Position numbers and translations under genes: made by a program. A DNA stretch of 16,651 nucleotides from Trachipleistophora hominis (taxonomy: Eukaryota > Microsporidia > Pleistophoridae), in contig JH993809.1 of NCBI GenBank assembly GCA_000316135.1, forward strand, positions 4,361 through 21,011. Reading direction: 5' to 3'. The notes under the pieces were generated by a model. The model worked only from the letters and a program-made list of their open reading frames with translations, had not been told where the DNA came from and searched no databases. This document shows positions 1 through 9,408 of the stretch, piece after piece; position 1 is the first letter of the stretch, and each line of letters begins with the position of its first letter.

Positions 1-1154
1 CTTACCAGTTTATCTACGATTGAAATATTAATATAACAGGATATAACTTTAGAGAGCAGTATTAATCCCTCCGGTAGCATACATACCATTGTTCTAGAAG
101 AAACGAGCTTGTCCGCTGTTTCTCAGCTTAATTTTAATGCGGGATGTAGCGAGGTTCATTTTTGTAATTGCGTTGGAATATATAATTTATCAAATATTGA
201 AAAATTATCAGCTTTATGTTTGATTCCATCTTTTGACGATAAATTAGAATTTAATGTACGTCTTCCTTCATTAGAAAATCTTCGCCGATTGGATATAACA
301 TATAATTTGAACAATGAATGTTTTGAACATAATTTATCTAAGTATATTAATATGGTGTATCTAGCAGTACGGAGTTTATATTATTCAAAAAAGATTACTT
401 TATATCCATCGCTATCATTTATCATATGCGATGTACTAGATTCTTCAGGTATGAATCCCTGGTCAAAGCAAAAACTCTCTACATTCGAATTAGGACCTAT
501 GAAATTCAAAAGTGGAAGCATAAATGTTTTGAATTTGAAGATGAATATTTTTATTAATGAGATATTTACCTTTAACATAAGAAATAAGCTTAGATATTTA
601 AACTTTGTAGGATGTGGTTTAGATAAAAAAATATCGAGGTGCTAAAAGAATTAGTGAATTTGCAGACATTAGTTATTGATTCCCTTTTTGAAAGTGATCT
701 GGCCAAAAATATACCGAATCAACTTGAAACCCTTGAAAAAATCGGAAAGAAGATTTTTGAATATCAAGCCCTTGATTTGTGTAGCTTGGATTTCAAGACT
801 GTTCAAAACCTGAAAAAATATGAAAATATTAAGCATTTAATCCTCGACGGTTCCATAATAGGGTATGAAAGCATTTTTGATTGTCTACCTATAAATCTCG
901 AGTCGCTAAAATTTACAAGATTCTCTACAGGCAAAGTTAATTTTCATAAGAAAAACAGAAAGAAGGTTGTCATCAAGCAATTGATTCTTTTGCTAGATGA
1001 TCCTAGCTATCATCCACCAGTATTGATCAATAACAATCCCATGAGGAGGCAATACTATAAACTCTTTGATTATCTCACAAATTTCATTGATTTCAATAAA
1101 TTGGATTATCTGGTGTTAGAAGCATCTGGTAAGTTCGTGAGTCTTGATAAATAG
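1..1154 (+). pseudogene. LRR-family protein relic (C-terminal half), cut by the window edge
   Basis: This is a broken paralogue of the intact LRR protein encoded at 5220-2401. Its translation follows that protein in order from about residue 556 to about 937. The first 33 nt read LTSLSTIEILI, matching LHKLSEIILLDF (residues 557-568). The stretch from about 85 to 220 matches residues 581-628. The end (about 950-1150) matches residues 865-935. Two lesions are visible: an in-frame TAA at 34-36, with homology continuing in the same frame on both sides, and a frameshift in the A7 run at 625-631 that looks like loss of one base. After it, homology resumes in the next frame and runs to the TAG at 1152-1154. 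ORFs of 109-645 and 639-1154 can be drawn, but both begin at non-ATG codons (TTG, GTG). The A7 lesion alone could be a sequencing error; together with the TAA, a pseudogene is more likely. The 5' part lies outside the window. Confidence 0.82.
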
Positions 1155-1769
1155 ACATACAGGATTAATTAAAAGGTATCTTAAGTTACCTTGGTATTTA
1201 AATTGTAATATTAGGTTTGAACACTAATATTATTTACTAAATTCATAACTGTGTTAATCACTGATTTTTTGAACTCATTTTTCTTTTTAGATATAAAAAC
1301 ACTGTACCCAACGAATAACATTTTTTGATTATCACTTCCATTATAAACAATATGCACTGGCACGTTAAGGTTAAGTAATACACATACAATTTTATGTGGT
1401 GTACAATACAAATTATAGAATTAAACCTATAACAAACTAATGTGCATAAAAATAAATATTGTTCACGATGACTCACATACAAAATCCTATAAAACATAAA
1501 ATCTTTATTTTATAATAATAAAATTTTACAACGGGTGCGATAGATATATCCACGATACGAACATCGAGTAGACAAATTGTTTTAAAGACATAAATTATAC
1601 ATAACAATAGTATTCGTGTTATAATTAATACTTCATTCCATTCCTTTACATCATAAAAGGTTTTAATTAAATGATTCATAATGTACCATAATCAGATTAA
1701 TATTTTTGGCTCTGTATTGTGTTTTAAAAGCATATATGTCCGTAACCCTCCGGTCCTAAAAATGGCACA
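1155..1769. other. Intergenic stretch between two LRR relics
   Basis: No supported gene. On the minus strand, three overlapping short ORFs in different frames (1679-1473, 1497-1258, 1411-1211) are hydrophobic or lysine-rich and resemble no family I recognise. Because they follow one another along the strand in shifting frames they might be a decayed gene, but AT-rich DNA gives such ORFs by chance. No tRNA or repeat was seen. Confidence 0.5.
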
Positions 1770-2220
1770 CAATTATGTTCAACTAACGCAGTTCGTATTT
1801 TATTGTTGGAACCGAAATATTCCAAAAAAGCTTTTGATGACAATCAATGCTTAGTGGTCAATGATAAATTAGAACTCTGGTTCAAACCAGAAGATCTTCC
1901 TTTTCATGGTGAATAGAATGAGGATAAACCTATGAAACATATATGTTATAGTATTCTTGGAAGTGTTTATCCTCTAAAACCAGAATTGAACTTTCGCGGT
2001 AGTAATACGAATGATAAGAGAAAATATTCAACGACCTAAACTGATACGAATTCACGAAATACTTAGTAATTGTTCAATATTGGATTATCAAACCATCAAT
2101 CAGTAAAATCTGTACGCCTACATCAGATACAGAGCTCACATTTGATAAGATATGTGATCTTCTTGTAAGATTTCATGATTTTTTTAAAAAAAGCTCTTAT
2201 TATGTTTAACCTACTTAGAA
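1770..2220 (+). pseudogene. LRR-family protein relic (N-terminal part)
   Basis: This is a second decayed copy of the LRR family, represented only by its N-terminal region. Three segments in different frames match the N-terminal third of the intact protein (5220-2401) in the right order. The segment ending at the TAG at 1914-1916 contains FDDNQCLVVNDK and FKPEDL, against residues 21-45 with DDFATENFIITENPEDL. The segment from 2041 reads LIRIHEILSNCS, against TIREIREILKHY near residue 140. The segment from 2126 reads DTELTFDKICDLLVRFH, against DTEEAIYQFKMLVRLH near residue 202. At least two frame changes and several stops separate them. No LRR portion follows: the relic fades by about 2220-2330, just before the 3' end of the intact minus-strand gene. 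The similarity is patchy, so the limits are approximate. Confidence 0.6.
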
Positions 2221-2400
2221 ATCTTCTTTTTTTAACTGATAGAGGTTTATTTAGAAAGCCAATGGCCAATCCTTTATTGTTGAAAGACATATTTAAATCC
2301 AGAATTGTCATCACTGTTACCAGTAAAACACTATAAATTTCTTTGTTGATGCATCAACATCCACCATGGCTCTAGCAACCTCCAGTTTAGCAAGATTTTA

Positions 2401-5220
2401 TCAAACAACCCTAAGTGTCTTCGGATCAAAAATTACTGATGCTCCCCAAAAAACAAAATCAACGCATTCAAGAAATTCAAATTCAACATGTGATTCAATA
2501 CTTTTCATGAAAGAAATCATTTCATTTTGTGTTAATGTGATTTCATGGTCATAAGTTTGTTTGTAACTTTTGCACTGAACGAATAGTTCTCGTACTTTGA
2601 TTTTAAACTTCCGTACTCGAGAATGAATCTTGATTTTTCGTGAATATTGTACCTCAAGTATTTCGAGAGGTGGCATCGATACAGCCATGAAACATAAGTT
2701 ATATAAAAAATCTACATGTACAGATAGAATTTTTAAATTTATGTGTGGTTGTACGATGATTGATGGTTTTATCGTGTATTCGCTCCTCAAATTCAAATTT
2801 TCATTGAATAAATCGGTTACGCGTAACAACTTGAGATTCGGAGGTAGGTTGTATAAAAACTTATTATCAATCTTTTCTAAAGATAACTGGAGAGCTTTCA
2901 AATTTTTCAAGTTTCTAAATGAATTACAGTTGGATGAATTAATAGCGATACCTATAAATTCTAACTTGGAAACCTTTTTCATTACTTCACAATTCAAAAT
3001 ATGTTTTAAATAATAATTGATTATGATATTTGATCTCCTGTAGACGAGCACAGTAACTTTGTTTTCTCTTACTGCCAAAACGTCGCGCAATAATCCTGGA
3101 TTTCTTTCAAGGCTTTCTTTAGTTGAAATAAACGACATCAAATTTTTATAATACGCATCAATTAGATGATAGTCATCTAAACAATGGTTATTATCAAATA
3201 TCAGGTGTTTTATACTTTCAAAACCCGTTAACCAGGTGGCAAATGAATTTACATTCAGACAAATGTTAAATAGATGTACATAGTTGACTCGTCTTAAACC
3301 AACGAATTTGACGAAGCTATTTCCCTTCAAAGAGAAACGAACGAACAAATGCTCGATGGTTTCTACATTCCAAGCGTTTATAACAACTGTACTGTTGTTA
3401 ATTTCAAGTTTTTTGCATGCTTTGTTCAATATTATTTCCGTGTTTTCCGTCATAAATACCCGATTCAGCACAACTGATTCGTAAATATTGGATAATTGCA
3501 CAGTTTCGGTGAGTTCAAAATCCAGCAGTATGATTTCTGAAAGTTTGTGAAGGGATGTTTTCAAAGGTGAAATTTTCATCGTCATATTTCTTTTGAAATG
3601 CTGCATTACACCAATATATGGCCGCATGTCAAATAATCCTTCCGATTGTGATATTGTCAGATATTTAGTTGCTTCATTAAATGTTACACATGATTCTGGT
3701 ACAATAGTTACAAAAACAAACGCCAAACTTTCTATGCTTCTATCAATACTTATCGTTTTATAAATTATTGCCGTGTCTAATAAAAGCGCCTCTTTTTCGC
3801 TCATCCTGTTTATTTTAAATTCGAATAGAAAAAAATTTCGTTCTGTATTGGATCGCATATCAAACTCTATAACATTTGGAAATATAAATGTTAATTTTGA
3901 AGAACTTATTTGAACATTTTTGCATCTCTCACTTAGTGTAAGTGTTTCATTCGTGTTGAAAGTGCAGTCACTGATGTAAACGCTTTCAACATTATTCGGT
4001 ATTCGTAAACTGTAATCGAAATTACAATTGTTAAATGACATGTTCGTTACATTGTGAGAAATATTGAACGGAGGTGTAGAAAAAAGGTTGTCCATACTTA
4101 CTGTGATCTTGATATATTCGGGTATCGACTGTATGAAATCAAGTGAGCACTCAGTGCATTGAGCAGTTATCGAAGCTCTTATACTAGCAAGGCATGCAAT
4201 TTCAACATTTTCATGAATACTATCGAATTCCAAAGTTAATTCGCTAACAACTGTTCCTTGAAGAAATTCACTGGTTTGAATTAGATCTAAGATTTCTTTG
4301 CATACATTGGCATCACTAATACTATCATACTTCTCCATGCTGCCGTAAATACTTACGGCATACGATGAATCAATCATGTTGCATTTAAAAACCGTGTCTA
4401 ATAGATTCTTGTTATTTATGAACCACTCATAATATATTTCTAGCTTGTCAAAGAAGAAAAGTAACGCGAAAGCATCATGATTTGCACATAAAGCCTGGTG
4501 TTGACATAACAAGGATCTACTGCATAGTTTTGGACAGATTTTGTTGCCATTAGATATAAGAAGCACTATATGCAATCTTACCAGCATTTTAAACTGATAT
4601 ATCGCTTCCTCCGTGTCAAAAAATGGAAGAAAAATACTCATGATTGAAGATGTATTCGGATCGTCACTGGGATGGTCTCTGTACATTTGTATTTTCTGAA
4701 GCAATGTTTTATCCTTGAGAAAATGTTCACACACATGTTTTAACAGTAATATCATTATATTTTTCTCAAACCGTGTGTAATGCTTTAATATCTCACGTAT
4801 TTCGCGAATTGTAAAACTAACCGTACAATGAATCGAGAGTTTTATGATTTTAGCATATAATGAAAAGGACATTGGAACGTTAATAACCTTAAATTGAATG
4901 TTGGTATTTTTGTCTATCACATCCTGGTGTGTCTGATAGAAAATTTTTCTAATACCAGCGGCGTAGTTATAGTAATACGCGTGATCATGAGAAAACAGGT
5001 TTTCAACCAGTTTGTTATTACCAAAAATATTAATCCCGTTTTCATTTGTTATTGATTGTACCATTTCAGTTCGTTGCTTTACAGTCCATAAGCCAGGCAT
5101 TTGTAAATCTTCTGGATTTTCCGTAATAATAAAATTTTCCGTTGCAAAATCGTCTTCGTTTTCAAAGAGAAAGATGTATTTGAGACCCGCATCAATATAT
5201 TTATATAAATTTGACCACAT
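2401..5220 (-). CDS. Large leucine-rich-repeat protein of a microsporidian-type LRR family (939 residues)
   Basis: The gene is intact, with an ATG at 5220-5218 and a TGA at 2403-2401. From about residue 325 to 880 it consists of irregular repeats of the type LxxLxLxxxxI...LPxxLxxL, clearest in the last third (for example NLKNLKALQLSLEKI, residues 770-784, and NLPPNLKLLRV, 791-801). The first 320 residues are not LRR. They are helical and hydrophobic in character and include a cysteine cluster (C229, C233, C239, C245) and a FFFDKLEIYYEWF stretch. This N-terminal region resembles no domain I know. There is no clear signal peptide or transmembrane segment, so secretion is unsupported. LRR proteins usually bind other proteins; in microsporidia such expanded families are thought to act at the host interface, which here is inference. 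Two degenerate paralogues lie just downstream in the opposite orientation. A TATA-like TTATATAA lies about 20-30 bases before the ATG. Confidence 0.85.
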   Translation of the reverse strand: MWSNLYKYIDAGLKYIFLFENEDDFATENFIITENPEDLQMPGLWTVKQRTEMVQSITNENGINIFGNNKLVENLFSHDHAYYYNYAAGIRKIFYQTHQDVIDKNTNIQFKVINVPMSFSLYAKIIKLSIHCTVSFTIREIREILKHYTRFEKNIMILLLKHVCEHFLKDKTLLQKIQMYRDHPSDDPNTSSIMSIFLPFFDTEEAIYQFKMLVRLHIVLLISNGNKICPKLCSRSLLCQHQALCANHDAFALLFFFDKLEIYYEWFINNKNLLDTVFKCNMIDSSYAVSIYGSMEKYDSISDANVCKEILDLIQTSEFLQGTVVSELTLEFDSIHENVEIACLASIRASITAQCTECSLDFIQSIPEYIKITVSMDNLFSTPPFNISHNVTNMSFNNCNFDYSLRIPNNVESVYISDCTFNTNETLTLSERCKNVQISSSKLTFIFPNVIEFDMRSNTERNFFLFEFKINRMSEKEALLLDTAIIYKTISIDRSIESLAFVFVTIVPESCVTFNEATKYLTISQSEGLFDMRPYIGVMQHFKRNMTMKISPLKTSLHKLSEIILLDFELTETVQLSNIYESVVLNRVFMTENTEIILNKACKKLEINNSTVVINAWNVETIEHLFVRFSLKGNSFVKFVGLRRVNYVHLFNICLNVNSFATWLTGFESIKHLIFDNNHCLDDYHLIDAYYKNLMSFISTKESLERNPGLLRDVLAVRENKVTVLVYRRSNIIINYYLKHILNCEVMKKVSKLEFIGIAINSSNCNSFRNLKNLKALQLSLEKIDNKFLYNLPPNLKLLRVTDLFNENLNLRSEYTIKPSIIVQPHINLKILSVHVDFLYNLCFMAVSMPPLEILEVQYSRKIKIHSRVRKFKIKVRELFVQCKSYKQTYDHEITLTQNEMISFMKSIESHVEFEFLECVDFVFWGASVIFDPKTLRVV

Positions 5221-5238
5221 GTGGTTGCAACTTTCCTC

Positions 5239-5248
5239 GTTTATATAA
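5239..5248 (-). promoter_or_regulatory. TATA-like element of the LRR gene
   Basis: On the minus strand this reads GTTATATAAA and ends about 20 bases before the ATG at 5220. A TATA-like box this close to the start fits the very short 5' leaders of microsporidian genes. In DNA this AT-rich such a match can occur by chance. Confidence 0.4.
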
Positions 5249-6350
5249 CTTTCTACGATTAGTCTTATTTGGAAAATGATTTATTAATTAATTTGCTATA
5301 CTTGTATATTGTGGTCTAAAAAAGTATTTATAGTTTTCGGTATGATAACTTTAATTTTATATATAAATGAATTACATATGGCAGAACTTGTTGGTTTATG
5401 TTGTGATTTTCTATTCTCAGCCACCGATTAGAATCATAACTGTGAACATAGATATACTTTCTCACCTATTCTAAACGCGTAAAGATGTTTGTCATACTAA
5501 ACACGTGTATACATAAATAGTGCATTTTACGTGTGTTTTATAATCAATCAGACAAGTTAATGTGTATAACTCTAAAAATTTTTATATTATAGCATAATAA
5601 GGAAAATTTGAAATGCTTATTTTTGTTGAAATTATAAAAAACATAATGAAAGCTTTATGTTTTTTAGCTATGTTCCTATTATAATTTTACGGAATAATAT
5701 GCGAACTATATTAATTGCATGCTCTTTAAACCACGTTGTTTTATTTTGGTTTATTGTTACGATATTTCACAGTTCATTTAATACTAATATTGACAAACAT
5801 TAAATTTTTAAAATTATTCTATTAAGATAAAAGATATTTAAAATATAAAAAACGTAGTACTGCGAATCAAAAATCTCGGTTTTCCTTAGCAAAGAAAGAA
5901 AAATATTTGCTATTTTTACCTCTGAAACCATCGACTAGTATAAACTTGCTAAATCCACTCATATCTTATGTTTTTTTTCATTTTTTACCAGTTCAAACTT
6001 CTTATTTTCCTTTTCATCCCCACTTGATCATTAATTTTACTCCTTGACCAAACAAGTGTGTGAATCATGCAATTATTGGAAATAAATAAAACACACTTAG
6101 TAAAGTTGTTTGCCTTTTTAAAATCTTAATAATATTAACGTAATGGCCTATTATCACGAAGAAAATCATACGATGGCAGTAAAATCCCTGATTTAAAGTA
6201 TATGAATCAATAAACGAACAAAACAATCCATCATTGTTAATTATATGATGCTGTCACTAGTCAACGACATTTTTGTTCATTCGTATGTGCACTAATGCTT
6301 GTCCAGCACGTCTCTCCAGTACCTATTTCCTTTTTATTCATCTCGACCCC
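5249..6350. other. AT-rich divergent intergenic region
   Basis: This 1.1 kb separates the LRR gene (minus) from the Pol epsilon gene (plus) and should hold both promoters. It is very AT-rich with long T runs near 5970-5990. No ORF of note, tRNA-like cloverleaf, tandem repeat or protein relic was seen in either direction. An in-frame ATG at 6273 could extend the downstream gene by 26 residues but adds nothing conserved. Confidence 0.6.
6347..6350 (+). promoter_or_regulatory. CCC-type start-proximal motif of the Pol epsilon gene
   Basis: CCCC directly precedes the ATG at 6351. CCC- or GGG-like motifs just upstream of start codons are an established feature of microsporidian genes. It helps choose 6351 over the in-frame ATG at 6273. 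Confidence 0.45.
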
Positions 6351-8633
6351 ATGAGCTTCTCAATTGTACACGGTCTAAAAGATGAATGGCTTAGCAAACT
6401 TAAAACAAAGACAGACCGTAAAGTATGCGTATACCACAAAAAAGAATGTAATAAAAGCACCGTGTATTATCTGCTCGGTGATAAACTGGTAATTGATGAG
6501 TACAAGGATGAGGAGTATGTTCTTATTACGGAAAAAAGCGATTTTATGGACAAAAAGCGCTTTACTTTTTTCTTATCTGATGAGAATGTGTCTAGAAATT
6601 TTAATGAAATACCTAAACGGTACGCCAACCATCTTTCGATCAAACAGTACTACGAAAAGCCGAACGCTTTAAATTATACTATTTGCACGTGTAATTATAC
6701 GCCTCTCGTCTCTTTTGTTCATAACAAGCGCACATTTTATGCATTCATGCGCAACAATTCCTTTTATATGTGCATAAATGAGAAAAAGATAAAAGGCGCG
6801 CTTTTTGTGATGTGCATAAACGACCAGAAGAGCAAAAGTTTTATGAATCGAAGGAATGCGCTGGTAATATTATTGTCCATCAAGCATGTAATGGTTCACG
6901 ATGTCCACAAAGCAGCATTTTCGTTCCTCGAGAATGTTACGCATGACGTACCGAACGGCCTCCTTACAAATGCTTACAACACTCTTATTATGCTCAATGA
7001 GCAGGTTCAAGCGCGGCTACGTATTTGTGCATTCGCAAAAATACCGCTGATGAATTACAGCGTAGACAGCGCGCTGAACAATATCTACGCCAGGATGATG
7101 CATGCAAACAAAATGGTAAAAAATGAGAGAACGGAATTTGAGTGGTATGGCACTGAGGAGACGATGATGAGCGGGTGGTACGAAAACGTGGTAGAGATAG
7201 AAATCGTGGATGCGATGATAATTGGTGTGAAACGTTACGGAAAAGGAATAGGAGCGCGTTTGCATGGATTTATTGCTAAGAACGATGTGGAAAATAGATG
7301 TGCTGATGATGAGGATAAATACGGCGCTCGCCATCAAAATGAAAACGTGGGCGGCTGTGAAGTAACAGCCCGAAAACGCGAAGATGGTCATAAAAATGAA
7401 TGCAACAGCATTATGGACGGTAATTTTGCTTTTAATGACGATATCACGTACAAAAAAGATGTAGATAGGCCTGTTATATTTGATGAGACAGCACCTGCTA
7501 ACGATCAATACGAAGCCCCGCTTGATCTTGTGACAGAAAACGGTTCTAATGCCATTAAAGAAGAGAAAAATAACGAACAGGATGCGGGTGAACACGTGTA
7601 TTATGAAAAAGAAAATTTTTTTAATAATGCGAATGAGAAGATTAAAGGCAAGGAAAGAAAGGATGACAAATCAGAAGATGTGCTGAGAAACAAATATGAT
7701 GACGTATTACAAACAGATGATACCAATTTTATGGAAATGACCGTTTTTAAGAAGTTTTTAAAGTATGTTGCAAACGATAAGGTACTTTTCAATGAATTAC
7801 CCCGGTGGTTGATACGAACACGCCTAATTTCCAAAAGGCTAAAGAATTTAATACGACAGCTGAGCAATGATTACGTACTTGGATGTATTAAAATGATCAA
7901 CAAGCACAATCTTGTACTGGCAAGCAGTAAAAATATGATTTTTGTTCATATCAAGGATGAGAACGAGCTGAAAAACGTGATGGAAAAGAATTGGAGAATA
8001 TTGAGAAGATTTGAAAAGCTGATCTACCTTGACCATGACAATTATTTTTATCTAAAACATGGCGATGGCACGTTCAGGGAGAGAATCGGGTGTAATACGC
8101 TGTATAAAATACCGCTCAGTTTCTTAGAAACGGCATTTAGAGGAGATACGATCAGTGTTTCGTACTTTTACGGTTTGACAAAGAAAAATGTGGACGTACT
8201 CAAGGTTCATGAAATATACGCCCTTAAAGATCCGAGAATAGGCGAAATAAGAAGTAACATTTACAAATTGTTAGGTCTTAACGAATTTAAAATAAAGGAT
8301 GAACAAGAAATACGTACGAACATGATATGCATCTCGTGTAGGAATGAAAGCGTTTTGGTAATTACCGATAGAATAAATAAATGCAGGAGATGCTTTAATA
8401 AGTTTGACGTAGAAAGTGTAGAAAATGCACTGATAGATTATATTTATGAGAAGATAAAGGTTAAGGAATACGTGTGTGAAAGCTGTGAAGTGTATCGAGA
8501 TAGACGATTAGTGATGGAGTGTACGTGTGGTGGAAAATACAAAAAGGTAATTATGGACTATTCCTTTGTTAAAGACGTGGTAACTACCAAAAGAATGGCT
8601 GATTATATCGATGATATAATAACTAAGATTTGA
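6351..8633 (+). CDS. DNA polymerase epsilon catalytic subunit, C-terminal half only (760 residues)
   Basis: This resembles the C-terminal half of the Pol epsilon large subunit (Pol2/POLE): the inactivated polymerase-like module plus zinc modules that hold the Dpb2 subunit and the replicative helicase. The C-terminus has two cysteine sets in the Pol epsilon arrangement, C660-x2-C663...C678-x2-C681 and C709-x2-C712...C724-x-C726-G-G, the second in the family's CxxC...CxCxG form. Further upstream, residues about 226-290 (FAKIPLMNYSVDSALNNIY..., then VEIEIVDAMII) follow the family's order of an IP-x-N-x3-D motif and then a C/VELE-like strand. Residues about 485-535 (WLIRTRLISKRL..., NKHNLVLASSKNMIF) match the segment before the C-terminus. 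Residues about 310-460 form an acidic, low-complexity linker. Full-length Pol2 is over 2,000 residues with exonuclease and polymerase domains first; none of that is present, and 1.1 kb of non-coding DNA lies upstream. The start at 6351 follows CCCC; 6273 is the alternative. Confidence 0.83.
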   Translation: MSFSIVHGLKDEWLSKLKTKTDRKVCVYHKKECNKSTVYYLLGDKLVIDEYKDEEYVLITEKSDFMDKKRFTFFLSDENVSRNFNEIPKRYANHLSIKQYYEKPNALNYTICTCNYTPLVSFVHNKRTFYAFMRNNSFYMCINEKKIKGALFVMCINDQKSKSFMNRRNALVILLSIKHVMVHDVHKAAFSFLENVTHDVPNGLLTNAYNTLIMLNEQVQARLRICAFAKIPLMNYSVDSALNNIYARMMHANKMVKNERTEFEWYGTEETMMSGWYENVVEIEIVDAMIIGVKRYGKGIGARLHGFIAKNDVENRCADDEDKYGARHQNENVGGCEVTARKREDGHKNECNSIMDGNFAFNDDITYKKDVDRPVIFDETAPANDQYEAPLDLVTENGSNAIKEEKNNEQDAGEHVYYEKENFFNNANEKIKGKERKDDKSEDVLRNKYDDVLQTDDTNFMEMTVFKKFLKYVANDKVLFNELPRWLIRTRLISKRLKNLIRQLSNDYVLGCIKMINKHNLVLASSKNMIFVHIKDENELKNVMEKNWRILRRFEKLIYLDHDNYFYLKHGDGTFRERIGCNTLYKIPLSFLETAFRGDTISVSYFYGLTKKNVDVLKVHEIYALKDPRIGEIRSNIYKLLGLNEFKIKDEQEIRTNMICISCRNESVLVITDRINKCRRCFNKFDVESVENALIDYIYEKIKVKEYVCESCEVYRDRRLVMECTCGGKYKKVIMDYSFVKDVVTTKRMADYIDDIITKI

Positions 8634-9150
8634 TGACATATTAAATACGTATCGTATAGAGAACGTTCAATTATAGACCGACAACCTTTATAGGTTACTC
8701 TAAAGATACTACCCAACAAATGCTTATTTGAATGAATTGTACCTGCCATCTACAAATCTATCAATCAGCTTGCGAGTTGTCTTTTTATTAATAGTAAACC
8801 TGTAACAAACAAAATATTACGCTTATTCATCGATATGAAAATGCACAGGTCAATAGTAATCGTTCAACCAGCAAGTTTGGAGTTAAAAGTACGATAATTA
8901 TTTAACAGATTCTTTAGCGAGCTGTTATTTGCTAAAACGCTTGATATTTCTCCGTTGTTTAACATATTTGTGATACTAGCACGTTTAAATATTTATTACA
9001 AATTTTTAACTCCCGAGCTGTCCTGCAAAACAGCTTTAACGACTGGTAGGATAGGATTCTTGTATATAAATATTAATTAAGGACTTATAAGTCGTGATGA
9101 GTGTTTAGAGACAGAAAAACTACGTTTACAAGACGGCGTATTAGTGAAAT
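8634..9150. other. Intergenic region between the Pol epsilon gene and a doubtful small ORF
   Basis: This is AT-rich with no supported gene. From 9081 a reading frame without an ATG stays open to 9248. It contains RLQDGVLVKYVDKENCW and overlaps the ORF at 9151-9408 in another frame. I recognise neither. Confidence 0.5.
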
Positions 9151-9408
9151 ATGTTGATAAAGAAAATTGTTGGCGAATCGTTGTACATTCTGGTGAAAAA
9201 CGAACAAATTGCTTACGGAATAATTGTAATGAACACCTTTGGCACTAATATATATCGCTGTGAGATGGTTAAAGTTTCATTTAGAGACGAATTACGGTAT
9301 TTGTTAAATTTGTTATTTAAATTTGTTGTCAAAATGAATAACTGGCTGACAAGCTACGGATTGTTGTACACTAGAATACTTCAGTGTAGTAATTTGTCTT
9401 ACTTTTAG
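9151..9408 (+). CDS. Small hypothetical ORF (85 residues), doubtful
   Basis: This ATG-started ORF has no recognisable domain. The middle is mildly basic (CEMVKVSFRDELRYLL) and followed by a hydrophobic LLNLLFKFVV stretch. A second open frame (9081-9248, no ATG, ending at TAA 9246-9248) overlaps its first third and looks at least as protein-like. The pair could therefore be the remains of one gene with a frameshift near 9200-9240, or chance ORFs. No CCC-type motif lies directly before the ATG. It stands alone between the Pol epsilon and TatD genes. Confidence 0.25.
   Translation: MLIKKIVGESLYILVKNEQIAYGIIVMNTFGTNIYRCEMVKVSFRDELRYLLNLLFKFVVKMNNWLTSYGLLYTRILQCSNLSYF

Noticed and set aside
625..631. 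Programmed ribosomal frameshifting at the A7 run
   Set aside because: The same relic also carries an in-frame TAA at 34-36, and no slippery-site context or downstream structure was noticed. Mutation or sequencing error is simpler.
2630..3013. 127-codon plus-strand frame
   Set aside because: It is an antisense shadow of the intact LRR gene, which has clear repeats and a relic paralogue supporting the minus frame.
7017..7595. 192-codon open frame on the minus strand
   Set aside because: It lies wholly inside the Pol epsilon gene on the opposite strand. Its translation is a low-complexity hydrophobic shadow with no family resemblance.
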